Below, in pieces: positions 18,292-28,777 of a DNA stretch of 64,000 nt. The stretch is taken from the NCBI RefSeq assembly GCF_004366075.1, contig NZ_SODU01000003.1, forward strand, positions 992,001 through 1,056,000, written 5' to 3'. The position numbers and the translations under genes were made by a program. Origin of the DNA: Kribbella pratensis (GTDB lineage: Bacteria; Actinomycetota; Actinomycetes; Propionibacteriales; Kribbellaceae). Below the pieces are notes generated by a model. It saw only the letters and a program-made list of their open reading frames with translations. It did not search any database and was not told the DNA's origin. How positions within the stretch are numbered: position 1 is the stretch's first letter; each line of letters starts with the position of its first letter.

Positions 18292-18907
18292 GATGCCCCT
18301 CCCCTGCTCTTCCTCGTTCCAGCTCTGCTTCATGCCCCACAAACCCCCTGAGCGTGTTCAACGCCCGATGCTGTGCGACCCTCACCGCCCCCGGTGTCAT
18401 CCCCAGTGCCCGGCCGGTCTCCTCGGCTGACATCCCCGCAACGACGCGAAGGCGCAAAATCTCCCGCAGTTTCTCCGGCAACTTGTCCAGCAGGCCCATG
18501 ATGTGCTGGACCTCTGAGTGCCGAACCGCGCGCTCCTCCGGCGTCGGTGACTCGTCCGCGCCGTCCGGCAGGTCCGGCGTCGAGACGTCGGCGACCGCGA
18601 ACGCACGCTGGGCATCGGCGACCTTGCGGGCCGCGATGCCGTAGACGAAAGCCTCGAAAGGCCTCCCCTCGTCACGATACCGGCCCAGCGCGCCGAACAC
18701 CGCGACACATACTTCTTGTGCGACGTCGTCGACCATGTCGGCGCCGCCGGGATAGGTCCACAAACGGGACCGTACGTAACGGTGCGCTACTGCGCGCACC
18801 CTGGTGAGCAGGTCATTGAGAGCTGTACGGTCCCCGTCGCCGGCCAGCGCGGCAAGATCCCTGAGCTCGACCCGGTCGTGGGTGTCAGGTACTCGGACCT
18901 CTGTCAC
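18284..18907 (-). CDS. sigD: RNA polymerase sigma factor SigD/ShbA
   Basis: 207 aa ECF-type sigma factor. Region 2 lies around DMVDDVAQEVCVAVFGALGRY and region 4 around LPEKLREILRLRVVAGMSAEE, with the GMTPGAVRVAQHRAL recognition helix. Downstream rsdA and the nearby guaB-guaB3 match the SigD locus of mycobacteria and the ShbA locus of Streptomyces, where ShbA drives transcription of the principal sigma gene. GTG start with AGGGGGCAAGGG upstream. A palindrome 80-100 bases upstream may control it. Confidence 0.9.
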   Translation of the reverse strand: MTEVRVPDTHDRVELRDLAALAGDGDRTALNDLLTRVRAVAHRYVRSRLWTYPGGADMVDDVAQEVCVAVFGALGRYRDEGRPFEAFVYGIAARKVADAQRAFAVADVSTPDLPDGADESPTPEERAVRHSEVQHIMGLLDKLPEKLREILRLRVVAGMSAEETGRALGMTPGAVRVAQHRALNTLRGFVGHEAELERGRAGEGHHG

Positions 18908-18985
18908 CCCTTGCCCCCTCGTGTTCGGACCGGTCAGCCGTGAAAGATGGTACGGCGCTCAACTCTCATTGCATAGTGGCAATTC

Positions 18986-19010
18986 GTGATCAAGCCCCCC
19001 AAATGATCAC
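18986..19010. promoter_or_regulatory. Palindrome upstream of sigD
   Basis: GTGATCA and TGATCAC, 7-base arms separated by 11 bases, in the 112-base gap upstream of sigD. The arms are one helix turn and a half apart, as for dimeric repressors. The binding protein is unknown; no matching copy was noticed elsewhere in the window. Confidence 0.4.
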
Positions 19011-19019
19011 AATCTGTCA

Positions 19020-19316
19020 CTACTGACCAGTTCGACCTACGCGGTCGAGCAGCTGCCGCCCGATCCCCTGCCGGGTCGCCCGCGGATCCACGAACAACCG
19101 CTCCACCTCGGCACCATCACCGACCGCCGTCAGCACCACATGCCCCACGACCCGCGCACCACTCACCGCGACCCAGCAACCCAGGCTGTTCTCCGGCGTC
19201 AGCCAAGTTCGGGGGTCGGCAGGCCAGTTGATCGGGTACACCGCCTGCTCGTGCACAGCCCACAACAGCTCCACGCAAACACCCAGATCCTCGTCACCCC
19301 GCGCCCGTACCAGCAC
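19020..19316 (-). CDS. Short GNAT acetyltransferase, probably C-terminally truncated
   Basis: 98 aa from the GTG before LVRARGDEDLG. An in-frame start at 19412 adds a Pro/Arg-rich stretch that looks non-coding. It has a GNAT core (GCWVAVSGARVVGHVVLTAVG) and the acetyl-CoA motif RQGIGRQLL, but stops at VGRTGQ about 12 residues after that motif, where GNAT enzymes normally continue for 40-60 residues. It may be a remnant or a minimal form. No substrate can be assigned. Confidence 0.5.
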   Translation of the reverse strand: MLVRARGDEDLGVCVELLWAVHEQAVYPINWPADPRTWLTPENSLGCWVAVSGARVVGHVVLTAVGDGAEVERLFVDPRATRQGIGRQLLDRVGRTGQ

Positions 19317-19447
19317 CCACCCATCCCACCAGATCCCCCGACGTCCCCCGCCGTACGGGGGTGGAGACAGGCGCCGGGGACTGGGGACAGGCAATTGCCC
19401 GTTCCGACTCACCGGGGGCTATGCCCACATGTCTCGCCGTACAGCAG

Positions 19448-19480
19448 AGCACCGCCCGGCAGAGTCTGCCGGGCGGTGCT
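19448..19480. terminator. Strong hairpin downstream of groEL
   Basis: A perfect 15-bp stem (AGCACCGCCCGGCAG with its complement) around a 3-base loop, about 33 bases after the groEL stop. No T tract on either strand. Placed to end the groES-groEL message. Confidence 0.7.
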
Positions 19481-19512
19481 TGGTGTGCTGTCGAACTCTT
19501 AGTACTGAGGGA

Positions 19513-21231
<1,719 letters not shown>

Positions 21232-21255
21232 TCAGTCAGGAACAGCGGGCGTTCG

Positions 21256-21552
21256 TCACTTGCTGACGACTGCGAGGATGTCGCGGGCGCCCAGGATCAG
21301 GTAGTCCTGACCGTCGTACTTGACCTCGGTGCCGCCGTACTTGGAGTAGATGACCTTGTCGCCGACGCTGACGTCCAGCGGGACGCGGTTGCCGTTGTCG
21401 TCGATCCGGCCCGGGCCGACGGCGAGGATCTCGCCCTCCTGCGGCTTCTCCTTGGCGGTGTCCGGGATCACCAGGCCGGACTTCGTGGTCTGCTCGGCTT
21501 CGAGCGGCGCGACGAGGACACGGTCCTCGAGCGGCTTGATCGTGACCGACAC
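21256..21552 (-). CDS. groES: Co-chaperonin GroES
   Basis: 98 aa lid protein for GroEL. The GTG of [11 protein letters not shown] is chosen because GGAGGT stands 6 bases before it and GroES proteins begin there. An ATG 13 codons upstream ([11 protein letters not shown]) is less likely. Conserved: [22 protein letters not shown], and the YGGTEVK and [12 protein letters not shown] end. The promoter and two CIRCE elements lie upstream; groEL1 follows after 123 bases. Confidence 0.95.
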   Translation of the reverse strand: MSVTIKPLEDRVLVAPLEAEQTTKSGLVIPDTAKEKPQEGEILAVGPGRIDDNGNRVPLDVSVGDKVIYSKYGGTEVKYDGQDYLILGARDILAVVSK

Positions 21553-21636
21553 TTGCTGACCTCCACGGTCGAATTCGCTTGTCTGTGACATGTGGTCGCG
21601 CTCCCCTGCCGTCGCGGGGGTCAGGAGGCCGGACCG

Positions 21637-21663
21637 TTGGCACACTCACACCGAGAGTGCCAA
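21637..21663. promoter_or_regulatory. CIRCE operator 1 (HrcA site)
   Basis: On the minus strand TTGGCACTC-N9-GTGTGCCAA, one base off the CIRCE consensus in the second arm. It lies just downstream of the groES -10 box, in the likely untranslated leader. Confidence 0.85.
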
Positions 21664-21668
21664 CACCG

Positions 21669-21697
21669 AATCTAGGCCGCGATTAGCACTCGGTCAA
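21669..21697 (-). promoter_or_regulatory. groES-groEL promoter
   Basis: -35 TTGACC (21692-21697), 17-base spacer, -10 TAGATT (21669-21674), a good SigA-type promoter. The -35 box lies inside the second CIRCE element, so HrcA binding there would block RNA polymerase. Confidence 0.8.
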
Positions 21698-21709
21698 CTC
21701 GAGTGCCAA
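21683..21709. promoter_or_regulatory. CIRCE operator 2 (HrcA site)
   Basis: TTGGCACTC-N9-GAGTGCTAA on the minus strand, matching the CIRCE consensus. It overlaps the -35 box of the groES promoter. A second element 20 bases away makes a double HrcA operator. Confidence 0.9.
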
Positions 21710-21816
21710 ACAATCTCGGCAACCCGGTGATCGGGCGGGTACGGAATGTGGCCGAACGCTGGGCCGGACCCGCCGGCACGTGCGACCGTTCTCTCAGAGC
21801 GATCAGAGGAGGGGCC

Positions 21817-22431
21817 ATGGCGTTCAAGTTACCGGCGCTGCCGAAGCCGTCGGGGCGGACGATCGCGCTACTGGCCGCGGTCGGCGCGGTCGTCGTCGGG
21901 GCCGTCGCCGCCAACGCGTCGAAGAACCCGTCACCACCCGCCGCAGCGCCGGTGTCCACAGCGCCGGTCTCCGAAGCGCCGGCGGCCAAGGCGCCGGCCG
22001 ACCAGCCTGTCGCCCACGACGCCACGGCCGCCGAGCTGAAGGCAGCAGCCGCTCTGCCGCAGTGCAGGTCCGCGCGCCTCGTGCCGGTGAACCGCAGCTG
22101 GGGCATCCCGATGCCGTCGATCCTGGGCAGCACCAGCACCACCTGCAACCTGATGTACGGCGACGACCCGTACCGCGGCTCCAGCCGGACAGGTGACCCG
22201 GAGACCGCGATCCAGGTCCTCCAGCGCAACCTGAACTTCTGCTACGGCTCCAAGCTCGCCGTCGACGGCATCTACGGCAGCAACACCCGCGCGGTCGTCA
22301 AGACCGTCCAGCGCAAGCACCACCTGGTAGTGGACGGGATCTACGGCCCGAAGACCCGCTCTGCGATGAACTGGCGGTTGTACTCGATGGCAACCCGTAG
22401 CTGGAGCAGGAGCTGTTCGAGCCCCCTCTAA
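21817..22431 (+). CDS. Membrane-anchored peptidoglycan-binding protein
   Basis: 204 aa from the ATG preceded by AGAGGAGGGGCC. One hydrophobic segment (residues 14-35, TIALLAAVGAVVVGAVAA) is followed by an Ala/Pro-rich linker. The C-terminal 65 residues are a peptidoglycan-binding type 1 domain (AIQVLQRNLNFCYG, LAVDGIYGSNTRAVVKTVQ, GIYGPKTRSAMNW). Cys residues around 86, 109 and 133 may form disulfides. Probably anchored in the membrane with the domain in the wall. No catalytic domain seen. Confidence 0.8.
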   Translation: MAFKLPALPKPSGRTIALLAAVGAVVVGAVAANASKNPSPPAAAPVSTAPVSEAPAAKAPADQPVAHDATAAELKAAAALPQCRSARLVPVNRSWGIPMPSILGSTSTTCNLMYGDDPYRGSSRTGDPETAIQVLQRNLNFCYGSKLAVDGIYGSNTRAVVKTVQRKHHLVVDGIYGPKTRSAMNWRLYSMATRSWSRSCSSPL

Positions 22432-22440
22432 AGTTGCGGG

Positions 22441-23610
22441 GTGAGTGTCACCGCGCTGCTCGAGGGTCCGGGCGCTGAGGTACTGGCTGCTGCCTGCGCC
22501 GAGTACCGCCCTGGCAACGAGCTCCAACTCGTCGAGAAGCTCAGACGCCGGTACGACGCACCGCTTGTCACGACTGCGGTCACCCAAGCCGCACTACGCC
22601 ACCGCGCCGTCGCCAAGTTCGGACCGGACGCAGAACGCATGTACTTCACCCCAGACGGCCTTGAGCAAGCCACCCGCACCACGGTCAGCACCCACCGAGC
22701 CGCACGCCTCGCAGCCACCCTGCCCGGCGCCCGCGTGGTCGATCTGGGATGCGGAATTGGCGGCGACCTCATCAGCGCCGCACGCGCCGGACTGCACGTC
22801 ACCGGAGTCGAACGCGATCCAGAGACGGCAGCCACCGCCCGCGCCAACCTGTCCGCACTGGGGCTGTCCGGCGAGGTACTGGTAGGCGAAGCCGAGTCCA
22901 CCGACCTCACGCCGTACGACGTGGTTTTCGCGGACCCCGCGCGCCGGGCCGATGGACGGCGCGTGTTCGACCACAACGCCTACTCGCCGCCGTGGTCGTT
23001 CGTCACCCAGCTCCTCCAGCGGACTGCATGCGTGAAGGTCGCGCCCGGCATCCCGCACGACGCGATCCCCGAAGGTGTGGAAGCCGAATGGATCAGCGAC
23101 TCCGGTGAGGTCAAGGAGGCCGCCCTCTGGTCGGGGCAGCTCTCCCCAGGCACGTCCCGGCGGGCCACGCTGCTCCCCGGCGGTGCGAGCGTCACCGACG
23201 CACCGGAGGCCGACAGCGGTCCGGTCGGCAAGTACATCTACGAGCCCGACGGTGCAGTGGTCCGCGCTGGTCTGGTCACCGCCGTCGCCGCAGCGGTCGA
23301 CGGTTGGCTGCTGGATCCCCGCATCGCCTACGTCACGGCGTCGACGTACGTCCCGACGGCGCTAGCCTCGGCGTACGAGGTGCTGGAAGAGCTGCCCTAC
23401 AAGGAGAAGGCGTTGCGCTCCTGGGTCCGCACCCAGGGCATCGGGACCCTGGAGATCAAGAAGCGCGGCGTCGACCTCGACCCGGCCCAGCTACGCAAGA
23501 AGCTCGCACCGAAGGGATCGGCGTCGGCGACCCTCGTCATCACGCGCATCGGCCGCGACGCCGTCGCCTACTCGTGCCGCAGGGTGACGACCAGCTTCCC
23601 GGTCGCCTGA
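22441..23610 (+). CDS. SAM-dependent methyltransferase with THUMP-like C-terminal domain
   Basis: 389 aa, GTG start 9 bases after the previous stop. The SAM-binding motif VVDLGCGIGGDLISAA is near residue 100, and the FADPARR segment (about 162-168) stands where N6/N2 methyltransferases carry DPPY-like motifs. The C-terminal 90 residues are like the THUMP-like domain of actinobacterial proteins of this kind. The target is probably RNA, but none is known. The last 43 bases overlap the 3' end of the convergent oxidoreductase gene. Confidence 0.8.
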   Translation: MSVTALLEGPGAEVLAAACAEYRPGNELQLVEKLRRRYDAPLVTTAVTQAALRHRAVAKFGPDAERMYFTPDGLEQATRTTVSTHRAARLAATLPGARVVDLGCGIGGDLISAARAGLHVTGVERDPETAATARANLSALGLSGEVLVGEAESTDLTPYDVVFADPARRADGRRVFDHNAYSPPWSFVTQLLQRTACVKVAPGIPHDAIPEGVEAEWISDSGEVKEAALWSGQLSPGTSRRATLLPGGASVTDAPEADSGPVGKYIYEPDGAVVRAGLVTAVAAAVDGWLLDPRIAYVTASTYVPTALASAYEVLEELPYKEKALRSWVRTQGIGTLEIKKRGVDLDPAQLRKKLAPKGSASATLVITRIGRDAVAYSCRRVTTSFPVA

Positions 23611-24545
23611 TCGTCCTCCATGTACCGGTGCGCCGCGACGATCTCGTCCAGCTCGAAGACACGGTCGACGTTCGGCCGGTAGACGCCGCCCTCGACCTCG
23701 CTCACGATCCGCTGCAGCACGTCCGCGCGACCCTTCATCGTCTCGCTGTGGAACGCGGTCAGCCGAGTCCCGGACGGGATCATCGCGATCGGCTCGAAGT
23801 CCTGGATCAACCACCCACTGAGTGAACCCGCCACGCACACCGTGCCGCCGCGACGGACGAGCCGCAGCGAGCCCACAGCCGTACGCGCGCCGACCAGGTC
23901 CAGAACGTACTCCGGTCCGTCAGGCCAGATCTCCCGCAGCGATCCGCCCAGCGATTCACCGGCGTCGACCACCACATGGTCTGCGGTCAGCGCATCGACC
24001 TTGCTCGCCTGCCGCGTCGTCACCGCGGTCTCGACCCCGGACCCGGCCGCGATCGCCGCGGCAGCCATCCCCACCGACGACGTACCACCGCGAATCAGCA
24101 GCCGGGCGCCGCGCTCGATCCCCAACGCGTCCAACGCGCCCTGCGCCGTCAGGTACGTCTCGGGCAGCGCGGCCAGCACGTCCCACGGCAGCGTCGTGGC
24201 CACCGGCATCAACGTTGCGTTCGGCAACAATGCGTACTCCGCATAGCCGCCGTCGTACGCGCGGCCCATCTCCCCCATCACCGCCGCGACCGTCGTCCCT
24301 TCCGGTACGGCGGGATCGGTCGAGGCAGCCACAACGCCGACACATTCGATCCCGAGGACCCGCGGGAACCGCACCGACGGCGAATGCCCCTGCCGGGTCC
24401 GCAGCTCCGACCGGTTCAGACCGGCTCCGTGTACCCGCACCAGACTCCAGCCGTCCCGAACCGCCGGCACCGGTAGCTCGCGAAGCTCCAGTACTTCGGG
24501 ACCACCCGCCCGGACACACACCGCGGCACGCATCGTCGCACTCAT
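23568..24545 (-). CDS. Zinc-free medium-chain oxidoreductase (quinone oxidoreductase-like)
   Basis: 325 aa. MDR-superfamily NADPH-dependent reductase: GroES-like N-terminus (GAGLNRSELRTRQG), the cofactor motif IRGGTSSVGMAAAAIA, and LDLVGARTA later. It lacks the Cys/His set of zinc alcohol dehydrogenases. Start chosen at MSATMRAAVCVRAGG. Divergent from an AraC-type regulator with only 54 bases between, so the regulator probably controls it. Substrate unknown; quinones or enals are typical. Confidence 0.82.
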   Translation of the reverse strand: MSATMRAAVCVRAGGPEVLELRELPVPAVRDGWSLVRVHGAGLNRSELRTRQGHSPSVRFPRVLGIECVGVVAASTDPAVPEGTTVAAVMGEMGRAYDGGYAEYALLPNATLMPVATTLPWDVLAALPETYLTAQGALDALGIERGARLLIRGGTSSVGMAAAAIAAGSGVETAVTTRQASKVDALTADHVVVDAGESLGGSLREIWPDGPEYVLDLVGARTAVGSLRLVRRGGTVCVAGSLSGWLIQDFEPIAMIPSGTRLTAFHSETMKGRADVLQRIVSEVEGGVYRPNVDRVFELDEIVAAHRYMEDDQATGKLVVTLRHE

Positions 24546-24599
24546 GCCTTCACTCTCGCCGCAGAGCGGCATGGCCGACCACCGATAGAATGCCAAGCT

Positions 24600-25388
24600 A
24601 TGCCCGTTAGCCGCCAACCTCTCCGCTCGGAACTCTTCCCGTCCGCCGGCGCCCACCACTGGGCCTCGGGCGGCACCAGCTCTGTGCAGACGCACGACGA
24701 GGGACACCTGGTGTACGCCGCCCGCGGCGTCCTGGCCGTGCAAACCGATCGGGGTACGTCGATCGTGCCCGCCAACCGGATCGCCTGGACGCCGGCCGGG
24801 TTCACCCACCAGCACCGCGCCCATGGCGAGACCGACATGCGGATCGTGTTCCTCCCCGCACCACTGGCCGAGAGCATCCCGGACCGTCCGGCAGTGTTCC
24901 TGGCCTCCGGTCTCGCCCGGGAGGTCGTACTCGCCCTGACGAGCCGCCACCTCGAGCCCGACGCCCGCACCCGCCTCCAGCACGTTCTCGTCGACGAACT
25001 CCACGAGGCGACGGAGCAGCCACTGCAGCTACCGGAACCGCGGGACGACCGCCTGCGCAGCATCGCCGAACTCCTCCGCGAGAACCCCGCGGACAACACA
25101 CCCCTAGCCGAATTGGGGCGCAAGGCCGGAGCCGGCGCCCGCACTCTGAGCCGCTTGATCCGCAACGAGCTCGGCATGACGTACTACGAATGGCGCACGC
25201 AGCTCCGCATCTACCACGCTCTCGTCCTGCTCGCGGACGGTCACGACACCACGTACGTCGCACACGCCTGCGGATGGGCGAACCCGAGCGGCTTCATCGC
25301 AGCCTTCGCCGCTGTCGTCGGCACCACACCCGGCCGCCATCGCGCCCAACAATCAGGACTTGCGTTCGCCGCACATTCGAACATATGA
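24600..25388 (+). CDS. AraC-family transcriptional regulator
   Basis: 262 aa. The N-terminal cupin (about 1-110, HDEGHLVYAARGVLAVQT) is a ligand- or redox-sensing region. The C-terminal double helix-turn-helix follows (PLAELGRKAGAGARTLSRL, then DTTYVAHACGWANPSGFIAAF). It reads away from the quinone-oxidoreductase-like gene and probably controls that promoter. The inducer is not evident. Confidence 0.88.
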   Translation: MPVSRQPLRSELFPSAGAHHWASGGTSSVQTHDEGHLVYAARGVLAVQTDRGTSIVPANRIAWTPAGFTHQHRAHGETDMRIVFLPAPLAESIPDRPAVFLASGLAREVVLALTSRHLEPDARTRLQHVLVDELHEATEQPLQLPEPRDDRLRSIAELLRENPADNTPLAELGRKAGAGARTLSRLIRNELGMTYYEWRTQLRIYHALVLLADGHDTTYVAHACGWANPSGFIAAFAAVVGTTPGRHRAQQSGLAFAAHSNI

Positions 25389-25400
25389 TCGATCTCGCGA

Positions 25401-25469
25401 GCGGGTCTCCGGGCGACAAGCCGGCGGGCGAGGTGCTGCGTCCGCTGCCGCAACTCCCCGGAGACCCGC
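25401..25469. terminator. Long stem between convergent genes
   Basis: GCGGGTCTCCGGG (25401-25413) pairs perfectly with CCCGGAGACCCGC (25457-25469); the 43-base loop can fold further. It fills the gap between the AraC gene and the convergent hydrolase gene, so it is likely a bidirectional terminator. Confidence 0.55.
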
Positions 25470-25471
25470 CA

Positions 25472-26182
25472 CTAACCTGCCCGGAACCGTTCCTTCACGG
25501 CCATCCGGAATCGAGCGATCGCGATCTCGCCGATCGCCGACGCCGTCTGATCGCGCACCGTCGGCAAGTGCTCGTCGCCACCACCGGCAGGGATCCCGGC
25601 GACGAACTCGGCCACCAGCCGGTTCCAGTCCTTCGGCCGCCGCAGCATCGCGTGCCCTTCCCCGGCGAGCGAGTACGTCGTCACCGCTGTCCCGGCCGCA
25701 CGCAACCTCTGCACGTACGCCGTCGTGCCCTCGGGAGACGTGATCGTGTCGTCGGTCCCGTGCACGAACGTGACGGGCGGGCGAAGCGCGACGAGCGGCT
25801 CGTCGCGCGGCAGCCACGGCGCCAGCGCCAGGACGCCCGCCACCCGCGGATGATCGCCGCCGGCGACTACGGCTCGCCCGCCCATCGAGTGCCCGATCAG
25901 TAGCACGCGCGAGATCACCGGCGGCAGCTCGTCCAGGACGGTCCGCAGATCGGTCGCCGCGTCGCCGGCGTCGTTCCAGCCGCGGAAGCGATACCGGAGG
26001 AACCCGATGGCGGCGTTCGGCGCGACCGACCGCGCGGCCCGCGCGAACGGCCACAACCGCAGCACCGCGGGGCGCCACAGGTGCGGGTCGGCGAGCGAGT
26101 GCTCCTCGCCGCCGTGCGCGAGCAGCACCAGCTCGGTCGCTCCCGCCGGGTGCCGGACGAGATCGACACCCGGACGCCTCAC
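25472..26182 (-). CDS. Alpha/beta hydrolase
   Basis: 236 aa from the GTG that overlaps the GNAT stop (GTGA). Nucleophile elbow GHSMGGRA, acid region FVHGTDDTITSP, and His in GEGHAML. A small single-domain esterase or lipase-like enzyme with no signal peptide. Last gene of the t6A operon by position, but nothing links it to tRNA modification. Confidence 0.8.
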   Translation of the reverse strand: MRRPGVDLVRHPAGATELVLLAHGGEEHSLADPHLWRPAVLRLWPFARAARSVAPNAAIGFLRYRFRGWNDAGDAATDLRTVLDELPPVISRVLLIGHSMGGRAVVAGGDHPRVAGVLALAPWLPRDEPLVALRPPVTFVHGTDDTITSPEGTTAYVQRLRAAGTAVTTYSLAGEGHAMLRRPKDWNRLVAEFVAGIPAGGGDEHLPTVRDQTASAIGEIAIARFRMAVKERFRAG

Positions 26183-26625
26183 GGCCGCACGTACAACTCG
26201 GCCGGTTCCCTGCGGATCGCCATCATCCGTCCAGGCGGCGTTTCGCTGAAGCCGTACGACCGGTAGAGCTCGTGCGCGTCGGCGGTCGCCAGCAGGATCT
26301 GCCGCAGGCCCTTCAAGTCCGGATGCTCGAGCAAGGTCGACACGACGAACCTCCCGAGGCCGTGCCCACGGTGCGATTCCAGCACGAACACGTCGGCCAG
26401 CCAGGCGAACGTGGCCCGGTCCGTCACCATCCGCGCGTACGCGACCATCGCACCGTCCGCGCCGTACACGCCGAGGTTCAGCGAACCGGCGATCGCTCGG
26501 TCCACCACCTCCCGCGGGATCCCCTCGGCCCAGTACGACGTACTCAGGAAGCCCTGCACCACATCGACGTCGATCCGCTCGGCGTCGTCGTCCGCCTCGA
26601 AGCCGTCCGGGCCGGTCCACCTCAT
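26179..26625 (-). CDS. GNAT family N-acetyltransferase
   Basis: 148 aa. The acetyl-CoA motif [15 protein letters not shown] and the C-terminal [11 protein letters not shown] are standard GNAT elements. [12 protein letters not shown] near the N-terminus is shared by a common bacterial GNAT group of unknown substrate. It overlaps the tsaD stop by four bases (ATGA), so it is in the same message. Confidence 0.85.
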   Translation of the reverse strand: MRWTGPDGFEADDDAERIDVDVVQGFLSTSYWAEGIPREVVDRAIAGSLNLGVYGADGAMVAYARMVTDRATFAWLADVFVLESHRGHGLGRFVVSTLLEHPDLKGLRQILLATADAHELYRSYGFSETPPGRMMAIRREPAELYVRP

Positions 26626-27674
26626 TTGTTCAGTACCTCCGTGATCGGCATGGACGAGTCGGCGGGAAGATCGAGGGGCGACGGGGCCTTCCCGGACCGG
26701 ACCAGCTCCGAGCCCAGCGCGGCGACCATCGCGCCGTTGTCGGTACACAGGCCGGGCCGCGGCACCCGTACGGCGATACCCGCCGCGGACGCACGCTCCT
26801 CGGCCATCGCCCGGAGCCGCGAGTTCGCCGCGACACCGCCGCCGATCAGCAGGTGCTCGAAACCGCGGTCCTTGCACGCGTCGATCGCCTTGCGGGTCAG
26901 TACGTCGCAGACCGCTTCCTGGAACGCCGCCGCGACATGGTTCACCGGCACGTCCTCGCCGTCCCGCCGCCGAGCCTCGACCCAGCGCGCGACCGCGGTC
27001 TTCAACCCGGAGAACGAGAAGTCGAACCGGTGCCGCTCGAGGTCCCGCTGCGACGTCAGCCCGCGCGGGAACGTCACGTACAGCCGGTCCCCGCCGTCGC
27101 GCGCCGCCTTGTCGATCCACGGCCCGCCCGGGAACGGCAGCCCGAGCACCCGCGCCACCTTGTCGAACGCCTCACCGGCCGCGTCGTCGATGGTGCTGCC
27201 CATCGGTACGACGCCGTCGGTGATGTCCTCGACCGCGAGCAGCGACGAGTGCCCACCGGACACCAGCATCGCGACGCAGCCCTTCGGCAGATCGCCGTGC
27301 TCCAGGGTGTCCACCGCGACATGCGCCGCGAGATGGTTCACGCCGTAGATCGGCTTGTCCAGCGACAACGCCAGCCCCTTGGCCGCTGCGACACCGACGA
27401 GCAAGGCGCCGGCCAGGCCAGGCCCGCTGGTCACCGCGACTGCGTCGACGTCGGTCGGTTTGACACCGGCCGTCTCGCAGGCGCGCCGGATCGTCGGCAC
27501 CATCGCCTCGAGGTGCGCCCGGCTGGCCACCTCGGGGACGACCCCGCCGAACCGTGCGTGCTCCTCGACGCTGGACGCGATCGCGTCGGCGAGCAGCGTC
27601 TGCCCGCGCACGATCCCGACCCCGGTCTCGTCACACGACGTCTCGATCCCCAGAATCAGGGGCTCTGTAGTCAC
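26622..27674 (-). CDS. tsaD: tRNA N6-threonylcarbamoyltransferase subunit TsaD
   Basis: 350 aa. Transfers threonylcarbamoyl from the adenylate to A37 of ANN-reading tRNAs, working with TsaB and TsaE. It has [10 protein letters not shown], the metal-binding HLAAH (His114, His118), and SGGHSSLL. The GTG start overlaps the rimI stop (GTGA). Essential in most bacteria. Confidence 0.96.
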   Translation of the reverse strand: MTTEPLILGIETSCDETGVGIVRGQTLLADAIASSVEEHARFGGVVPEVASRAHLEAMVPTIRRACETAGVKPTDVDAVAVTSGPGLAGALLVGVAAAKGLALSLDKPIYGVNHLAAHVAVDTLEHGDLPKGCVAMLVSGGHSSLLAVEDITDGVVPMGSTIDDAAGEAFDKVARVLGLPFPGGPWIDKAARDGGDRLYVTFPRGLTSQRDLERHRFDFSFSGLKTAVARWVEARRRDGEDVPVNHVAAAFQEAVCDVLTRKAIDACKDRGFEHLLIGGGVAANSRLRAMAEERASAAGIAVRVPRPGLCTDNGAMVAALGSELVRSGKAPSPLDLPADSSMPITEVLNK

Positions 27675-28120
27675 TGTTCCTCCCGCCACCGCATGATCAC
27701 CGCATCCTCGCCGGCGCCGTAGTACCCGCTGCGCCGGCTGATCTCCTCGAAGCCGAAGCCCCGGTACAACCCGATCGCCGATTCGTTGCTCGCAGCAACT
27801 TCCAGCAACACCGTCCGGCCGGCACACCGGTCCAGCGCCGCCGTCAGCAACTGCCCGCCGATCCCGGTACGGCGCTCTGCCGGGGTCACCGCGATCCGCA
27901 GCACCTCGACCACATCAAGCGCGACCGGAGGCAGCAGCAGGACGACGTACCCGACCAGCGCGCCCTCGTCCGCGACCAGGACGACCCGGTCCTCGCTCAG
28001 CCGGTCGAACTCGTCCGCCCAGGCGCCCGCGCTCCAGGCAGCCGGGCCGAAGCACAGCTCGTCCAACGCGACCAGTTCAGCCTGGTCGTCCGGACGCGCC
28101 GCTCTGATCGCAGGTCTCAC
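27671..28120 (-). CDS. rimI: Ribosomal protein S18-alanine N-acetyltransferase RimI
   Basis: 149 aa GNAT enzyme. The acetyl-CoA motif [10 protein letters not shown] and C-terminal [17 protein letters not shown], with the RRxxYY pattern typical of RimI, are visible. It acetylates the N-terminus of S18 and perhaps other proteins. Between tsaB and tsaD with 4-base overlaps on both sides, the usual actinobacterial place. Confidence 0.9.
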   Translation of the reverse strand: MRPAIRAARPDDQAELVALDELCFGPAAWSAGAWADEFDRLSEDRVVLVADEGALVGYVVLLLPPVALDVVEVLRIAVTPAERRTGIGGQLLTAALDRCAGRTVLLEVAASNESAIGLYRGFGFEEISRRSGYYGAGEDAVIMRWREEQ

Positions 28121-28776
28121 AGCACGCTCTTCGGCCCGCTGGACATGGTCACGTCCGGCCGGCGCAGGTACAGCGGATCCGGCGCGACGACCTCGAGCGT
28201 CCCGGTTGCCACGCCCGTCGCCAGCACATCGGCCGACGGGTACTCCGGGACCTCGACAGCGGTCACGCCCAGCGCCTCGGCGTACAGCACCGCGCCGCGG
28301 CCGATCACGGGCAGCCCGGACAGCACGTGGGCGACCTCGGCAGGCTTGTCGACCGCAGGTCCCTCGAGCCGCCGACGGCTGCCGTCCGCGGCCGGGCCGT
28401 CGTACAGCGCCCAGTAGATCTCCTTGCGCCGCGCGTCCGTCGCGACCGCGACGGGCAACGTCAGCGTCGACTGCCGCGCGATGATGTCGAGGCTGCACAC
28501 GCCGGAGACCTCGATCCCCAGCACTTCGCCCATCGTCCGGGCCGTCACGAGTCCGACCCGCAGCCCGGTGAACGGACCCGGGCCGACGCCGACCGCGATC
28601 CCGGTCAGGTCGCGCGGCGTGACTCCTGCCGTTTCCAGCGCCGCTGCGATCGCGGGCGCGAGGAGTTCCCCGTGGCGCAAGGCGTCGACGGTCGTCGACG
28701 AGGCGACGACCTCGCCGGCCGGCGTGGCCAGTGCGACGGTGACAGCGGCACTCGAGGTGTCGAAGGCAAGCAACAT
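28117..28776 (-). CDS. tsaB: t6A biosynthesis protein TsaB
   Basis: 219 aa. Inactive TsaD-like partner that forms the core of the t6A complex. It starts MLLAFDTSSAAVTVAL and carries GVGPGPFTGLRVG and the DARRKEIYWALYD segment. The ATG follows the tsaE stop by one base, and the stop overlaps rimI. Confidence 0.93.
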   Translation of the reverse strand: MLLAFDTSSAAVTVALATPAGEVVASSTTVDALRHGELLAPAIAAALETAGVTPRDLTGIAVGVGPGPFTGLRVGLVTARTMGEVLGIEVSGVCSLDIIARQSTLTLPVAVATDARRKEIYWALYDGPAADGSRRRLEGPAVDKPAEVAHVLSGLPVIGRGAVLYAEALGVTAVEVPEYPSADVLATGVATGTLEVVAPDPLYLRRPDVTMSSGPKSVL

Positions 28777-28777
28777 G

